Shown: one piece after another, positions 11,494-23,608 of the stretch
Numbering within the stretch: position 1 is the stretch's first letter
Layout: each line of letters starts with the position of its first letter
Origin: Ephydatia muelleri
Lineage: Eukaryota > Porifera > Demospongiae > Spongillida > Spongillidae
DNA length: 64,000 nt
Direction: 5' to 3'
Assembly: GCA_013339895.1 (NCBI GenBank)
Contig: JABACO010000018.1
Location: forward strand, 2,727,727-2,791,726
Position numbers and translations under genes: made by a program
The notes under the pieces: model-generated
Told to the model about the DNA's origin: nothing
Databases searched by the model: none
Seen by the model: the letters and a program-made list of their open reading frames with translations, nothing else

Positions 11494-11960
11494 CTAGACT
11501 GTTGGCGCGTAACGGCTGCAGGCAGCGTACCGTGAACCATTGGTGCACTGAGGACCCTTCATACTGAACAGCTCACACTTAGCCATGTTCACATGGAGGC
11601 CCATTGCTGGACTCAACTCCTTAACCAGATGCAAAGCACGTAGTTTAGCTGGGTGGGTGCCATCAAGGCAGTCAACACACTCCATCTACATACATGCAGG
11701 CAGGATATTATCTCCTGCATGGAGGACCAAGGAAAACAGCAGGGGATCCAGAGGGTAGGTAACCTTGCTGCACTCCAGAGCTAAGTAGGTATCTTACTGA
11801 GGGGTGGGTCCCATGGCAACAAGACACAGTTCCGGGTAGATATCACACACTCATCAAGGACTGCAGCTACTTGCCTGGAGATAATGCTGAAGGCAATCGT
11901 CATATCGAACTTAAGCAATACAAATTCATTGCAACACTAAGCATGAGCTACTTTCTCTGC
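11494..11960 (-). pseudogene. LINE reverse transcriptase relic (left arm)
   Basis: The minus strand reads like a non-LTR RT: a D-M-T-I-A-F stretch, a degraded S-G-V-Q-Q-G box now split by frameshifts, then H-L-V-K-E-L-S-P-A-M-G-L-H-V-N-M-A-K-C-E. The catalytic Y-x-D-D region is not intact. A short piece of an old insertion. Confidence 0.6.
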
Positions 11961-12256
11961 ACATGCACGACACACCCAGCTGTGGAATTAGTAATACAAT
12001 AACAATAACTTGCAATTTCATAATACACATACTATATGTATATGTATTAATAGCTACACGTACGCACTGCACTTAAAAGAAGCTGTCTATCACCTCACAC
12101 AATTAAATATTTAATTGTGTGAGGTGATAGACAGCTTCTTTTAAGTGCAGTGCGTACGTGTAGCTATTAATACATATACATATAGTATGTGTATTATGAA
12201 ATTGCAAGTTATTGTTATTGTATTACTAATTCCACAGCTGGGTGTGTCGTGCATGT

Positions 12257-12723
12257 GCAGAGAAAGTAGCTCATGCTTAGTGTTGCAATGAATTTGTATT
12301 GCTTAAGTTCGATATGACGATTGCCTTCAGCATTATCTCCAGGCAAGTAGCTGCAGTCCTTGATGAGTGTGTGATATCTACCCGGAACTGTGTCTTGTTG
12401 CCATGGGACCCACCCCTCAGTAAGATACCTACTTAGCTCTGGAGTGCAGCAAGGTTACCTACCCTCTGGATCCCCTGCTGTTTTCCTTGGTCCTCCATGC
12501 AGGAGATAATATCCTGCCTGCATGTATGTAGATGGAGTGTGTTGACTGCCTTGATGGCACCCACCCAGCTAAACTACGTGCTTTGCATCTGGTTAAGGAG
12601 TTGAGTCCAGCAATGGGCCTCCATGTGAACATGGCTAAGTGTGAGCTGTTCAGTATGAAGGGTCCTCAGTGCACCAATGGTTCACGGTACGCTGCCTGCA
12701 GCCGTTACGCGCCAACAGTCTAG
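12257..12723 (+). pseudogene. LINE reverse transcriptase relic (right arm)
   Basis: Mirror copy of the relic at 11494-11960. The longest open part is 12532-12723, with the same frameshifts as in the left arm, so the damage predates the palindrome. Confidence 0.6.
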
Positions 12724-13036
12724 CTTGGACACACCAAGTTAATTCGCCACAATGTCTTACAAGGCACACACAGAAACACCAATGAACCAATCTGAGTCCA
12801 GGGTGGAACCTCTTCCTGCAGCCTTCCGGTGTGTCGTCCTGAACCTGCTCGAGGATTAAATAGTTGTCCCAAAACCAGTTTGTCCAGTGCAAAAAACCAG
12901 TTTTTGACCTGTAATGCCAGGTGGATGACAAGTACAACCTGAAATGTCAGACTATCGTCTCATCTACACAATTACAGTACAAATCAAGGTTAGTTACTAC
13001 CATTGTCCAATAGACCCTAGTATACTACACTCTCCC

Positions 13037-14159
13037 TCACTTAGACCTAGTCCCATAATAATCAGGCGGGGCATGGTGACGCAATGATTGGCGGAGTGCT
13101 GGCACAAGAGGAACCGTCAGTGGTTCAGGTACTTCAGGTGCTTGTGGTTCTTCTGTCTGTTCTGGAGCATCCCCAGCTGGCTCCTCGACTATAATGGGAA
13201 CCTTTGGTACCTGGTCATTGTCATTTTCTGCTTCCCCAGCAAAAGGGTCACAGTCTTCCCCATCTTCAACAGTGCCCCTTGTTGCCCGAGCCTTAACATG
13301 ATCAACATGATAACGTGCCTCACGTCCATCTGGAAACTTCACCACCAATGACAGAGGGCCGGAACACTTTGCCACCACTGCTGAAATCCATTTAGGTGAG
13401 CCCCTGTGGTTTAGCACGTACACTGTATCTCCAACATTGAATGAGCGATATTGAGCATGCTGGTCATGTCCTGTCTTCTGGCGTTCTTGGTTTTTTCTTA
13501 CATGTGACTCCAGGTCTGTGTTGTTGCATTCTTTGTCCTGCCTTTCAGGAACCACGAAATCAAGGTGCGATCTTGGTTGACGACCAAGAAGCAGCTCTGC
13601 CAGAGAACGACCCGTTGTTGAGTGTGGGGTTAGCCTGTATTGGAAAAGGAAACGTATTAAGCAAGCTTCCATATCACCTGATGACTTTTTCAGTGCTTCC
13701 TTCACTGTCTGCACAGCACGCTCAGCTAATCCATTGCTAGCTGGGTGGTACGGTGCTGTTTTGACATGTCTGAACCCATTACGCTTCACAAAAGTCTGGA
13801 ATTCTGTGCTGGTAAAAGCTGTGCCATTATCAGATACCAAGACCTCTGGAAGACCATGTGTAGCAAACACTCTCCTCAATGCCTTAATCGCCTGCTCCGA
13901 TGAAGTTGATGGCACTACAGATGCTTCCAGCCATTTGGAGTGTGCATCCACCAGGACAAACAAAGTCTTTCCCTGAAATGGACCTGCAAAGTCCACATGT
14001 AACCGTGACCAAGGCTTTGATGGCCACTCCCATGGATGAAGGGGAGCTTTAGGAGGAGACTTCCGATTAGCCTGGCATGCCTCACAAGTGCTCATCTTAG
14101 CCTCCAAGTCAGCATTCAAGTACATGCACACCATCAGCTGATCTGACCCTCTGCTGGCA
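13037..14159 (-). pseudogene. truncated Ty3/gypsy integrase (right arm)
   Basis: Mirror copy of the left-arm integrase fragment with the same DDE motifs and the same 5' truncation at a GT run. It differs by a few substitutions, for example Phe to Leu before P-E-V-L-V-S-D and Lys to Glu in H-P-W-x-W. Neither copy is a full pol gene. Confidence 0.85.
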
Positions 14160-14166
14160 AGAATGG

Positions 14167-14201
<35 letters not shown>

Positions 14202-14231
14202 CACACACACCACACACACCACACACACAAA
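14160..14231. repeat. CA microsatellite (right arm)
   Basis: Right-arm counterpart of the GT run at 9966-10051, shorter and with different interruptions. Confidence 0.9.
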
Positions 14232-15019
14232 CACAGAGAATACATACGAGGAGGTAATCAATACCAATGGCACAAGTAATACATGTAGCTGCTTCATTAA
14301 TAGAAGCTCCATCAGCGGCTACAGGTCTTCCACTCTCCAACACACCCCCACCAGGCAATTACACACCTCTCTCCCTCCCTCACTCAGGTGGACACATGCA
14401 AATAGGGTCTTACTTCGTAGTGGGCAAACCACTTACTCTTCTGATATCGAAATGCAGGCCTGGACCCGGGGAGTCAACTTCCGGGCCTGCATATGATCCC
14501 CCACGGGCATGGGTATGTGCCCCCCCCCCCCCCCCCCTTTATTTGTTTTCTTTCTCCCTCGATCGGCCACTATGCAAACAGTGACTGCCATGTGGGCAAA
14601 CCACTTACTGTTGACATCTCTTCCTGATGTGGAAAATTGTGATGAGGTTAATCCCCCCTGCAGCAGTTGCCAGCCAGTTGATAAACATACATTACATCAC
14701 TGTCACCTTGTGGGTATGGTTAAATGTAGAAAAGATATCCAGCAAGATTATCATTGCACAGCTCTTTGCTGACATGCATGACTAAATGCAAAATTCAAGT
14801 GCATAATGCTTCGCATGGTCTCACCCAAGGGTCCCATGTACAGTGTGCAGACACTCAGTCCAGCACTGAGGTCCCAGTGTTTTGTTGCTCCCCAACACAA
14901 CCAAACCTTTAGAAGGATACCAGTCCCACACCAATAGATAAGCAAGTACATGACATCACTCCTACCCTGCCATCACCCTTAAAACTCCCTTCAGATCAGG
15001 AATCATAAGGTTCCACACC

Positions 15020-15125
15020 CACATACACACACACACACCCACACACACATACACATCCACACACATCGATACACGCACATACGACACACATGCACATACA
15101 ACACACATGCGTGCATGCACACATG

Positions 15126-15156
<31 letters not shown>

Positions 15157-15192
15157 ACTCACACACACACACACCACACACACACACACACT
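15020..15192. repeat. CA-rich microsatellite (right arm)
   Basis: Inverted counterpart of the TG-rich run at 8849-9015. Confidence 0.9.
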
Positions 15193-15369
15193 GGGATTAA
15201 TATAGGTACTATTCTAAAGAGAGGCTGTAGGGAAATAGCCCCGAACGCTAGATAGACTGACAGTTATATAATGAGGTTGGCAAATAATGCACACCACTAC
15301 ACCATAAAGTCCTATGTTCTAATGCAGCGATTACACCACATTCTAATACTACATAGTCCTTATTCCACA

Positions 15370-16480
15370 AAGGCATCAGCAGTGGGAGACCATACAATTT
15401 GGGAACGTGATGATTTCCAATAGCTATGGTGTCTGGGAGGTCGCTGTCAGCTCCTACTGTACATAAAACTATTGTGCCGCTTATCACGTGATTGATGCTG
15501 GCCAATATTGTCCTTATATGGCTTGTCCCTGTCGCTAGCTTCAAAATGATATTTTGTATAGAACAACTGAAATGTAGATACATACGCAAGGAATTGTAGT
15601 TGGTTATGTACTTCGTACCTGGCGATGATCTGGCAAATATATATATGATATCGCAAGCGATACAGCTCTATCCATGGATCACCCTCGATTCTCAAATACG
15701 GATACGGAGCGCTACGAACAACGACTAGCATGTTTAGGATGCCAAATGTAACGTGACTACTGGCACACTGTTGGGCATCGCATAAACGTGTTATTTTGCG
15801 GAGCGAACATGACGTATGCGGTGCAAAACAGTTAGCTATGGTTGCTACGCACATGTAGAACACCTAAACACTTCAGCTGCAACATACCTGAGTGAGTCTG
15901 GTTCAGGGCAAGCGTTTTCCCGCAGTGCCATCGCCCGTAGGTCATGTTCGAACGTCCATTATTCTTACGTAAATCATTGTGAAGAATTAAAAATGGAGAC
16001 ATTGAGTACTAAAAGTGACTCAGGAAGTCACAGAAGTAGGCAAAAGAGTGTTGTATGGTAACACACACCTGCCTCGATGATCTGATTAACATAATCCGAA
16101 ACGAATTTTACCACAACTATCACAGATCCTGAGAAAAATGTACAAACGTCTTGAAAGAACCCTAATTTTTATCAAATTTCTACAGGTGTCTATGGACGTG
16201 TTGTTTTAGGGCCATGGAAGTCACAGATAGACCGTGAAATTTTTTATTTCATAAATAAAGCATAGCTTATGATGTGCTTCACTGTAATCTTGAACGAATT
16301 TTTCATTTTTGTCCTTTCCTGATTTAGGTTGAACAGAAAAGCAGTTTGTTCCATACATTTCAATGGACGCGTACGCGGAAAATTAACGGACGTTTGCAAT
16401 GACGCGTCAGGAATACGTAATGAGCGTCCGAAATTTCTGGCAATGACGTGTTATATGGAGCTGTACCTGTAGCCGCAGGG
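15370..16480. other. no gene recognised
   Basis: Sequence between the palindrome and the next transposon. A 138-codon open frame on the minus strand (15447-15863) has no recognisable domain and no splice context. Mostly unique-looking. Confidence 0.4.
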
Positions 16481-16513
16481 CGAGGGGTCCGCCACTACCC
16501 TAAAAGCCGTACG

Positions 16514-16690
16514 AGATTTCGAAATCACGGTGATTTCGAAATCAATTTCAGATTTCTGTTTGATTTCCGGTGATTTCTAGATTTCGAGGTGATTTCTAGA
16601 TTTCGAGGTGATTTCCGTGATTTCTATATAATTTCCAGATTTCCGTGTGATTTCCAGATTTCCGACTGATTTCTTGTGATTTCTACCGTA
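16514..16690. repeat. left subterminal TGATTTC array
   Basis: About nine spaced copies of TGATTTC, many followed by AGATTTC. The right end has a similar array in the same, not inverted, orientation. Likely protein-binding sites, by analogy with other DNA transposons. Confidence 0.75.
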
Positions 16691-17169
16691 ATACGACTTG
16701 GATTTCAACATTTCTTTTGACGTAAAAATACATTCGTGACGTAGCTGGTCAGTCTGAGGTCTGAGGGAGGCGAGTGAGGTGACGGGTCACGGCGCGGCTG
16801 CATGCGGCAACCAATTCAACAATGGCATGATTTTAAAGCGTGCCATTCTACCTAGACTTTTTGGGGTGCGGGTGTGTGTGCTCGGTGTGAACTGTGCTGC
16901 CTGTATGCGCATTTGTGACCGAATAGTGCTTGTTAGTGCCAACCGACATAATTTCGATGCCCAAAGGCTATTCTATTTTTGTTTACGTAATTAGAACGGG
17001 TCATAAACGGCTCGCTGTTATTGTAAAGCTACATTCTGATTTCAAATAGCTCTTTTGATAAATGACGCCCACGTAATTATAATGTAATAGTCATGGTTAT
17101 TAAATTTAATACTTACGCAATCAATTAATCAATGCATCACAACATTATTTTAATACAACAATACAATAA

Positions 17170-20100
17170 TTATTGAACAAGTTCATTTTTGCTACAATGT
17201 GTGCATAACCAGGAACTATCCTTGCAATACGAATCATTGACACAAGCTTTGTGATGCCAAGCATCACAAAGATCACAGCAGACCATTTCGTACCCATCAT
17301 CAGGCATCCTACAATAACAATGCAGAATACATTCTTCAACTTTGGAAACTTTGTCAGCTGGTCTGCGGTGCTTTAGGACTGGAAAAGGCGCGATCTTCAT
17401 TTCCTCAAAACTTGTGATCAAATGTGGGCGCATGGCTTGTTGATCATAAACTAATGTAGTGGGATCTTGATCAAATGCTAAACTTATTAGCACAGCAATG
17501 GCATATAAACCACAATCTACTGCACCTCTTTGCTTAGAAATATTCATAACCTGTATCTGGAATGATGGTTCTGCGCATTGTACTAGCCTTGCTACAACTT
17601 GAAAGGTATCAGCAGATACAGATGTGTATGCACTGTCGTACAAACGCACCTAGTTTTCATGTATAAGAACACATGCACAGTGACATTCTCTGATAAAAAT
17701 GACCTGCATTAATTTTGCAGAGGACTCCGGAAATCTTCTGATATAAGATTTGTTTTGCTCAAGCGTATTTCGGAAACCATCTATATTAGAGAACTGATGT
17801 TTCAGTAGAAACTGAGCAAAGTTGATGTGAGCATCTGATAGCTCATGTCCTCCAATCAACCGATCCTTATCTTGTTTCGTCAGGGTTACAATTCCACTTT
17901 TGACCCAAATGTGCTCACCTACTTCCTGCACTTTTTTTAGGTCTGTAGATATGTCTATGATGGCCTTTGTAGATTGTTGATCATCGGCACAGACACATAA
18001 GGTCGTGATGTGATCAATAGCAGCGGTGGTAAGGGTTACTGTGTGAGCTGTCATTAAAGCGATTTTACCTTCATCAAGGGTAAAGAACTTACTACCAATT
18101 GCTTCTGGGCAATCCAAAGATGCAAAACAGCCTCGTGACAGTGTGCATAAGTACGACTTTGTAGACAAAAAGGAATGATTTTCTATGGTATTTCTATCTA
18201 CATTCAACTCAAACATTTTCGAATCAGATGAATTAAACCAAGAACACATGACTCCCGTCTGTTTTGCTTCAGAATTTTTGTTGTAATTAGTTTTTTAATA
18301 CTGCCGTTTCATTTTTGTTTTTTCACTTGTGTAGCAATATTGCAAAACTTTGCCAAGCTTCCATTTACACGGTTCCGGAAACTTAAACGCACATATGTCA
18401 CCTATTGAAATCACATCGCACATAGTCGGAACAGTGGCATTGGAGTCACAGACCTTGATTTCGTTAGTAGTAACACTTGAATAAGGTTGCTTTTCTCTAA
18501 CTCTTAAAAGGCGATCTGATGAAACCCTTTCTCCTTCTTGAAATAGCCACACTGCAGTTGTTTTGTGGATGTAAATTGTGCGGTCAACGTGGCTTACTTC
18601 AACAAATCGGGAACACTTCTTTGATGCCTTAGAGCTTTGCACAGGATTTTTGGTATAAATTGATAGAGATGTACCTGACTGCACCTTCTTGTAGGAGACA
18701 GCTTCCTGCATTTGTACCAACTGCTTTAGAAGGTCCCCCTCGACTAGTTTAGCACTTTTTAAATCATCGAGACTTGACATGACTTCCTCTTCATCAACAG
18801 CACAGCATGCTTCTTTCAGCAACTCAGCTTCATTCACATCACTTCTTGGTGGCTCTTCATCATCAAGTTCTTCATCATCTTCTTCTGCTTCAGGAATTAT
18901 ACTGCCTGCCGATTCATTTTCAACTTCCATGTTCCTTTTCAAGGATAACTCCATCCCAAGCATCTCGATATCTTTCATCGCTAATTTCCTTCCACATTCG
19001 ACAGCATCTTCAATGTTAGCATCAGTTACACCCTGAAGGGAAAATGTAACTCGTGTATTAGATCCATCTTTGTTGTTATGCTTTTCACAGTGTGGATACC
19101 TAATGCCATTCTGTGCTGATTCAGCCTCAAGTCTAAACTGAATCTGAAGTCGGTGTAGCCTTCTTAATAACCCAAGCATTCCCACATTTATAACAGTGGA
19201 GAAAGTAGTGGTCATGCTGCGAACAGCCCTAAAGGTTTTTTCACATGATTGTGACCCTAGCTTCCAAGGACTGAATAGGGCAGCACCGTCCGAATAATGA
19301 TCCCGCAATGTTCTCATGAAAATGATATCAGCATGTGCATTTAGCTCTATACACAAATAAGCATTCCGCGTTATGAAGTTGTTGCCCAAGGAGTAGCTTG
19401 GAACAGACAAAAGCCATTGGCGCCAATATCGAAAAAAGAACACAGCATACCAAATGTTGGATATTCTATCAAGTGGACTAAGCTCTTTATTTAAGTAACT
19501 ATCTAAAACAGCTTTCAAAGCTTTAAGATACACATATGTACCCTTAGCATCCGGGATCTGAGAAATTTGTGCCATCACACTGTTGCTTGTAATGTGCAGC
19601 ACCGAATCAAAGTTTTGCTTGTCCCTGCAATCTATATCTCCCTCTCTCAGGCCATGTTGATCTTTAGAATAAGTACTTTGCACCAACTGCAAATGATGGG
19701 CACCAGCAACATACTTTCCTAAAGCAAGAATGATGGATGGAGTTAAGAGTCTAGAGTGCAGTTTAGTCCCCACATGTACTGTATCTTGGACATATGCTAC
19801 CTGTGTTGGTTTTTTAAGAAAAAACCATGACTTCCAATGCGATGGAATGCAAGATTTCACATCTTTTGAAGCATGCATAGTAAATAATGCAGTACAATAC
19901 TGCATGTTTTTTAGTTCTCTCGAGTCGCCATCTGAGCCAAAACGTAGCACAGAGATTCCTCTTTTTTGACACTCACTTGAAATATGCGACCATCGCTTTA
20001 AAAGAATATCTGCAGTGAACTTATTATCAGTACCGATACAGGCTAAAGGAAAGGCAGGAACTCCTGGTGAAAGAGGCTGGGCTATGTAGACTAAAGCATA

Positions 20101-21234
20101 TTTCGATATCTTGGAACTTTTGAAAGAATCTTCAATAGATTGAAAAGAAATAGCTACATGAGCATCAATAGATGGTAAGCTATCCTCACCTTCAGGCAGC
20201 ACAAACCCCACTAGTCTATTTGTTTCCGGATCGTAATCAACTCTTGCAACTAAACGAGTTGCATCTTCACCGATGACAATTACTCTTGCGCATTTATAGC
20301 TGTTAATGTGATTAGCTAATTGGTCAAATCTAAATTCCCCTTCATTCATAACCTCATACTCATGGTGGACAATTCGTTGGACAGTCCTAAGTGATGGCAG
20401 AGCTTGAGGCATGTTCTGATGAACAAATGAATATGCAAGGGGCCCTGCATAAATGAACAATGATGTTGAAAATTTTTTCATGACGTGATCATGACGACGT
20501 TCTTTTGGTAACTTGTGTATATTTAACTGTGCATTATCCACAAGGCTTTGAAAAAGTGGTGTGAATGTTCCTTTAAGAGCAGCTTGCCTAGTATCGATGC
20601 ACTTAGCAATATTAGGATTATCTATTATTAGGGTTTCTATGTTCTTTGCAACACTGAAATATGATGTTAGTTTAATCTGTGATGGATCAGAACCCGCTTT
20701 ATGAATGGACTGCTGTTTCCTGAAGCTTCTGCTCCAGTCATTATGCATTGCTGTACTAGTACTAGTCTGTGTAGTTGAAAGGCTACCTAAGTCTACATGT
20801 AAAGAGGAATTTTCACTACCCCCTCCTACTTCTTTTGAACAGGAGGGGGGTTGTGAAAACCCTGCTTGTTAGGGAGGCTGCTAATGTGGTACTAAATGCA
20901 GATTAGGCTGACAATTGATGTGCATAGTGACAGCTGGAGGTGATGATGAGCTACATGTAGATGATGTCAGTGATAGTGATGGTGCAGCTGCTGATGAAGA
21001 TGATGATTCTGATGATAAGATTTGAGACGACATTGATGGAGATATGAATGATGATGGAGGTTCAAAGTCAGCTATAGGTCTACTAAATTTATCAATTGGA
21101 CTTTGTACATGTATGTGATATTTATCTGCCTGAACTTGGTGCTTTTTTGGCTTTGACGTACAAATTGCTGACATAGCGACAGCTGGAGGTGATGATGAAC
21201 TGGAACTAGATGATGATGAAGTAGTAGATGATGA

Positions 21235-21266
<32 letters not shown>

Positions 21267-22079
21267 ATGGTGGTGGAGGATCTACATGCAAGTTAGTTGC
21301 TGAGTTGGCATACACTGTGGTGACAGTTGGAGATGTTGATGAAAGCAATGCTGAAGAAGAATTGGATGGTACATTAGCTGATTTAGATGTGCAAGGCTTA
21401 TCAGCTTGTGATGGTAGGTTCAAGAAGTATTTTTCAATGTGATTATGCTCTTTGGGAGCCTTGAAACATGTACTAACGTGACGTGTCCAATTGGACAAGA
21501 TTAGCTTGTTGTGTTTGGAACTAAGAATGAGATTTCTAGAACACAACTTGCAACTCACCACAGCTTGTTCTTCTTTCATAGTCAACTCATAGTGTACATT
21601 GTCTTGCAAACTTCGCAGTCTTTCATCAGATAACTTTTTTTGCCACGCATTGATCTGCTGACGAAGTCTCAGAATAATCGTCGAAGTAGTGCGGCTTTCC
21701 GTTAAAGCAGAAATTTCTCCAGCTGGAGCTTGTGCAGCTGCTGCTTCTAGTTCACTGTTTTTTTTTCTTTTTCTTCGTAGCAGGCCGAACAGCATCATTG
21801 AGGAGGTCGTGACATACGTGGCTTGAGCGCAGTTCTTGCACAAATCGCTCGATTCTAATACGGTGTCCAGGGGGAAATTTGCACGTTGATCCAAGTAATG
21901 GAGCATGCATGTACCTGGCGTCGCCTGGAAAGTTGGAAGAGATGTATTCTTCAATGATCTGGATGGAATTGCCCGGTTGGTTTCCAACATCCATGCGTGC
22001 CAAAGTGTCGAGTGTATCGAATCCCGCAGCCAACATGCAACTGACTATGTAGCCTGGCAGCTTTGACCTTGACTGCAAA
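17170..22079 (-). pseudogene. transposase with BED-like finger, Ulp1 protease and PHD finger; frame broken
   Basis: An exon begins after an acceptor at about 22070 (I-E-E-Y, G-H-R-I-R-I motifs) and loses frame at an A9 tract near 21757. From 21990 to 17170 one frame runs on, interrupted only by TAG 20881, TAA 20869, TAA 18295 and TAG 17650. Domains in order: a BED-like finger (C-K-L-C ... W-T-R-H ... C), an acidic/Ser-rich linker, and a transposase core with candidate acidic residues in G-E-D-A-T, G-S-D-G-D-S and S-C-E-K-T-F-R-A. Then comes a C48 (Ulp1-like) protease with His in E-C-H-C-A-C, Asp in L-Y-D-S and Cys in V-D-C-G-L-Y-A, and a terminal PHD finger (C-Y-C-R ... C-C-D-L-C ... W-H-H-K-A-C ... 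C-T-H-C). The last stop falls between the protease His and Asp. Ulp1 and PHD modules are known passengers in eukaryotic transposons. The superfamily is unknown. Confidence 0.75.
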
Positions 22080-22114
22080 AAGTAGTTATAAATTATGGAT
22101 TACTTATTAAAGAA

Positions 22115-22322
22115 AATACGGATGTGATTTCTAAATTTACGGCTGTGATTTCTAATTTTACGGTGATTTCAAGATTTCAATGTGATTTCTACCGTATTTC
22201 AAGTGATTTCGTGATTTCTGACGGATTTCTAGATTTCAATATGATTTCGTGATTTCTCCCGGATTTCTATTGATTTCAAGATTTCTATGTGATTTCTCAC
22301 TAGAGTGTACGAGATTTCAGTG
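22115..22322. repeat. right subterminal TGATTTC array
   Basis: Roughly ten copies of TGATTTC with intervening GATTTC, in the same orientation as the left array. Confidence 0.75.
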
Positions 22323-22509
22323 GTGGCGGACCCCTCGATAGTCGGACATTATAGTACTGCCGATAACCGAATTCATGCATATAATAGGGAATTAGAAGGC
22401 TAAGGGAGTGGTTGTTCGCAAAAGCAACGGCGCGGTAGACATGCAGCTGACGTCACACACGGATAATGTCTTTATCAAGTCCGCTTACAGTCTAAACTCG
22501 GCTACTGAG

Positions 22510-22719
22510 TAATCTCGTACCCAGATCCATCTTTTCGCAGCTGCGGATGGATTACAGTCCGCTACGCGGAAAAAAAAAAAATTCCTCCTTTATATTTATG
22601 TGTCTTAGGGTTAGGGGTATTTTATGCATGTGTGCACATGTGTCTCAGGGCTAGAGTAGGTCTAGAAGCGTAGCGGTAGTATAATCTATCGCGAAAAGTT
22701 GGGTCTGGGTGCGAGACTA
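22510..22719. mobile_element. small MITE with TAGTCTCG-type ends
   Basis: Left end TAATCTCGTACCCAGATCC and right end GGGTCTGGGTGCGAGACTAA are near-complementary. CTTTTCGC and GCGAAAAG lie just inside, so the TIR is about 35 bp. Same end family as the 577-bp element at 32573-33149. No target duplication found. Confidence 0.65.
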
Positions 22720-22756
22720 ATACAGTTCGTCAAGTTGAACGATGCAACTGCAAGTC

Positions 22757-22820
22757 CGTAGTCTCGTCCCCAAACCCAATGAGTAACGATTTATGTTCGT
22801 CACGTGGGTCTGGAGACGAG
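22757..22820. repeat. short inverted repeat of the TAGTCTCG end family
   Basis: TAGTCTCGTCCCCAAACCCA near 22757 pairs with GTGGGTCTGGAGACGAG near 22804. Probably a collapsed relic made of little more than the two ends. Confidence 0.5.
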
Positions 22821-22851
22821 CATAGGGTCCAGGAACAACGGCAGTACTTTA

Positions 22852-22867
22852 CAGGGGCGGATTTAGG

Positions 22868-22898
<31 letters not shown>

Positions 22899-23608
22899 TC
22901 CAGGAGGTCCAGGGGCCCCCTTTCCTATAGGAAGAATGACGTATACATACTGTAATCTATGCAGCGTTCTGCATGTTACCGTCCTTGGATTTGCAAGATT
23001 GCACATCGTTCTAGCCAAGCGGGGTCTATCGATCTAATTAAATCCTCCTACATGTGTATTAACATTAATCGCGCAATCGATCGAATGGTGCGTGTGAGCA
23101 GGAATTGAAGTAAGCGATCAAAAGACGTGAATGGGATGGATCTCAGATTCTTAGATAGCTATAGAACTAAATAAACTAACAATACTAATACCATAGTAAA
23201 ACATACATGAGTCATTTATAGACCGACATGTAGCTGGTGCTTGGCCACGTGCACGCTTCGGTCACAAATTCACAAAAGCTTTGCGTCACGAATTTAATTG
23301 CTGAGCAGTAGGAACTATAGCATTGTGAAGAATGAACAGCTTTCTCGTCGCTATCCATGCCAGGCTCTAGTAATCCGGATATCGTGCATGCGATGTATAT
23401 GTGTTGGATATCACTGTGAATTTCATGCTCAATAAACGCAAAAGCAAAAAAGCGGCTGGGGCTTCGCCCCACACCCCACTGGGGGAGCTATTAGCGCTCC
23501 CCCAGACCCCCTTGCTGTCACGGGAGGGGGCATGCCCCCCCTCCCCCCAGTTGTGCATGAATATAATTTATCAGACCCCCCTTTCGCAAATTCCTGGATC
23601 CGCCCCTG
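22852..23608. mobile_element. non-autonomous hAT-like element, 757 bp, 5-bp target duplication
   Basis: TIR CAGGGGCGGAT at 22852-22862, inverted at the right end (ATCCGCCCCTG, ending 23608). The flanks are CTTTA on both sides (22847-22851 and 23609-23613). The interior has a long G run and a GGGGCTTCGCCCC / GGGGGAGCT ... AGCGCTCCCCC block shared with copies near 32.5, 33.15 and 45.8 kb. No coding sequence. Confidence 0.85.

Larger units (their letters stand above)
8673..15369. repeat. large spacerless palindrome
   Basis: The left arm (8673-12108) is the inverted copy of the right arm (12109-15369), joined at AATTAAATATTTAATT with no spacer. Near the centre, paired coordinates sum to exactly 24217. 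The arms are almost identical but differ by scattered single-base changes, GT-run lengths and a segment of about 183 bp (9439-9621) present only in the left arm. Confidence 0.95.
16481..22337. mobile_element. DNA transposon encoding a transposase-Ulp1-PHD protein, about 5.86 kb
   Basis: The 15-bp terminal repeat CGAGGGGTCCGCCAC at 16481-16495 is exactly inverted at 22323-22337. GTACGAGATTTC lies near both ends. Subterminal blocks are arrays of GTGATTTC/AGATTTC motifs. The interior carries one long minus-strand transposase frame. The superfamily is not assigned. A target duplication is not evident because bases flanking the TIRs blur the exact ends. Confidence 0.8.

Noticed and set aside
11280-11567. 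95-codon ORF repeated in both palindrome arms
   Set aside because: Lies across the putative LTR. Duplication comes from the palindrome, not from coding constraint.
15447-15863. 138-codon minus-strand ORF
   Set aside because: No domain, no splice partner, alternative start codon. Composition does not look like protein.
18779-19036. Ser-rich plus-strand ORF
   Set aside because: Antisense to the acidic linker of the transposase-Ulp1-PHD frame.
20869-20883. Alternative genetic code as an explanation for the TAR stops
   Set aside because: Not adopted as an annotation. Other genes in the window end normally at TAG or TAA, so decay is the simpler reading. Kept only as a testable finding.
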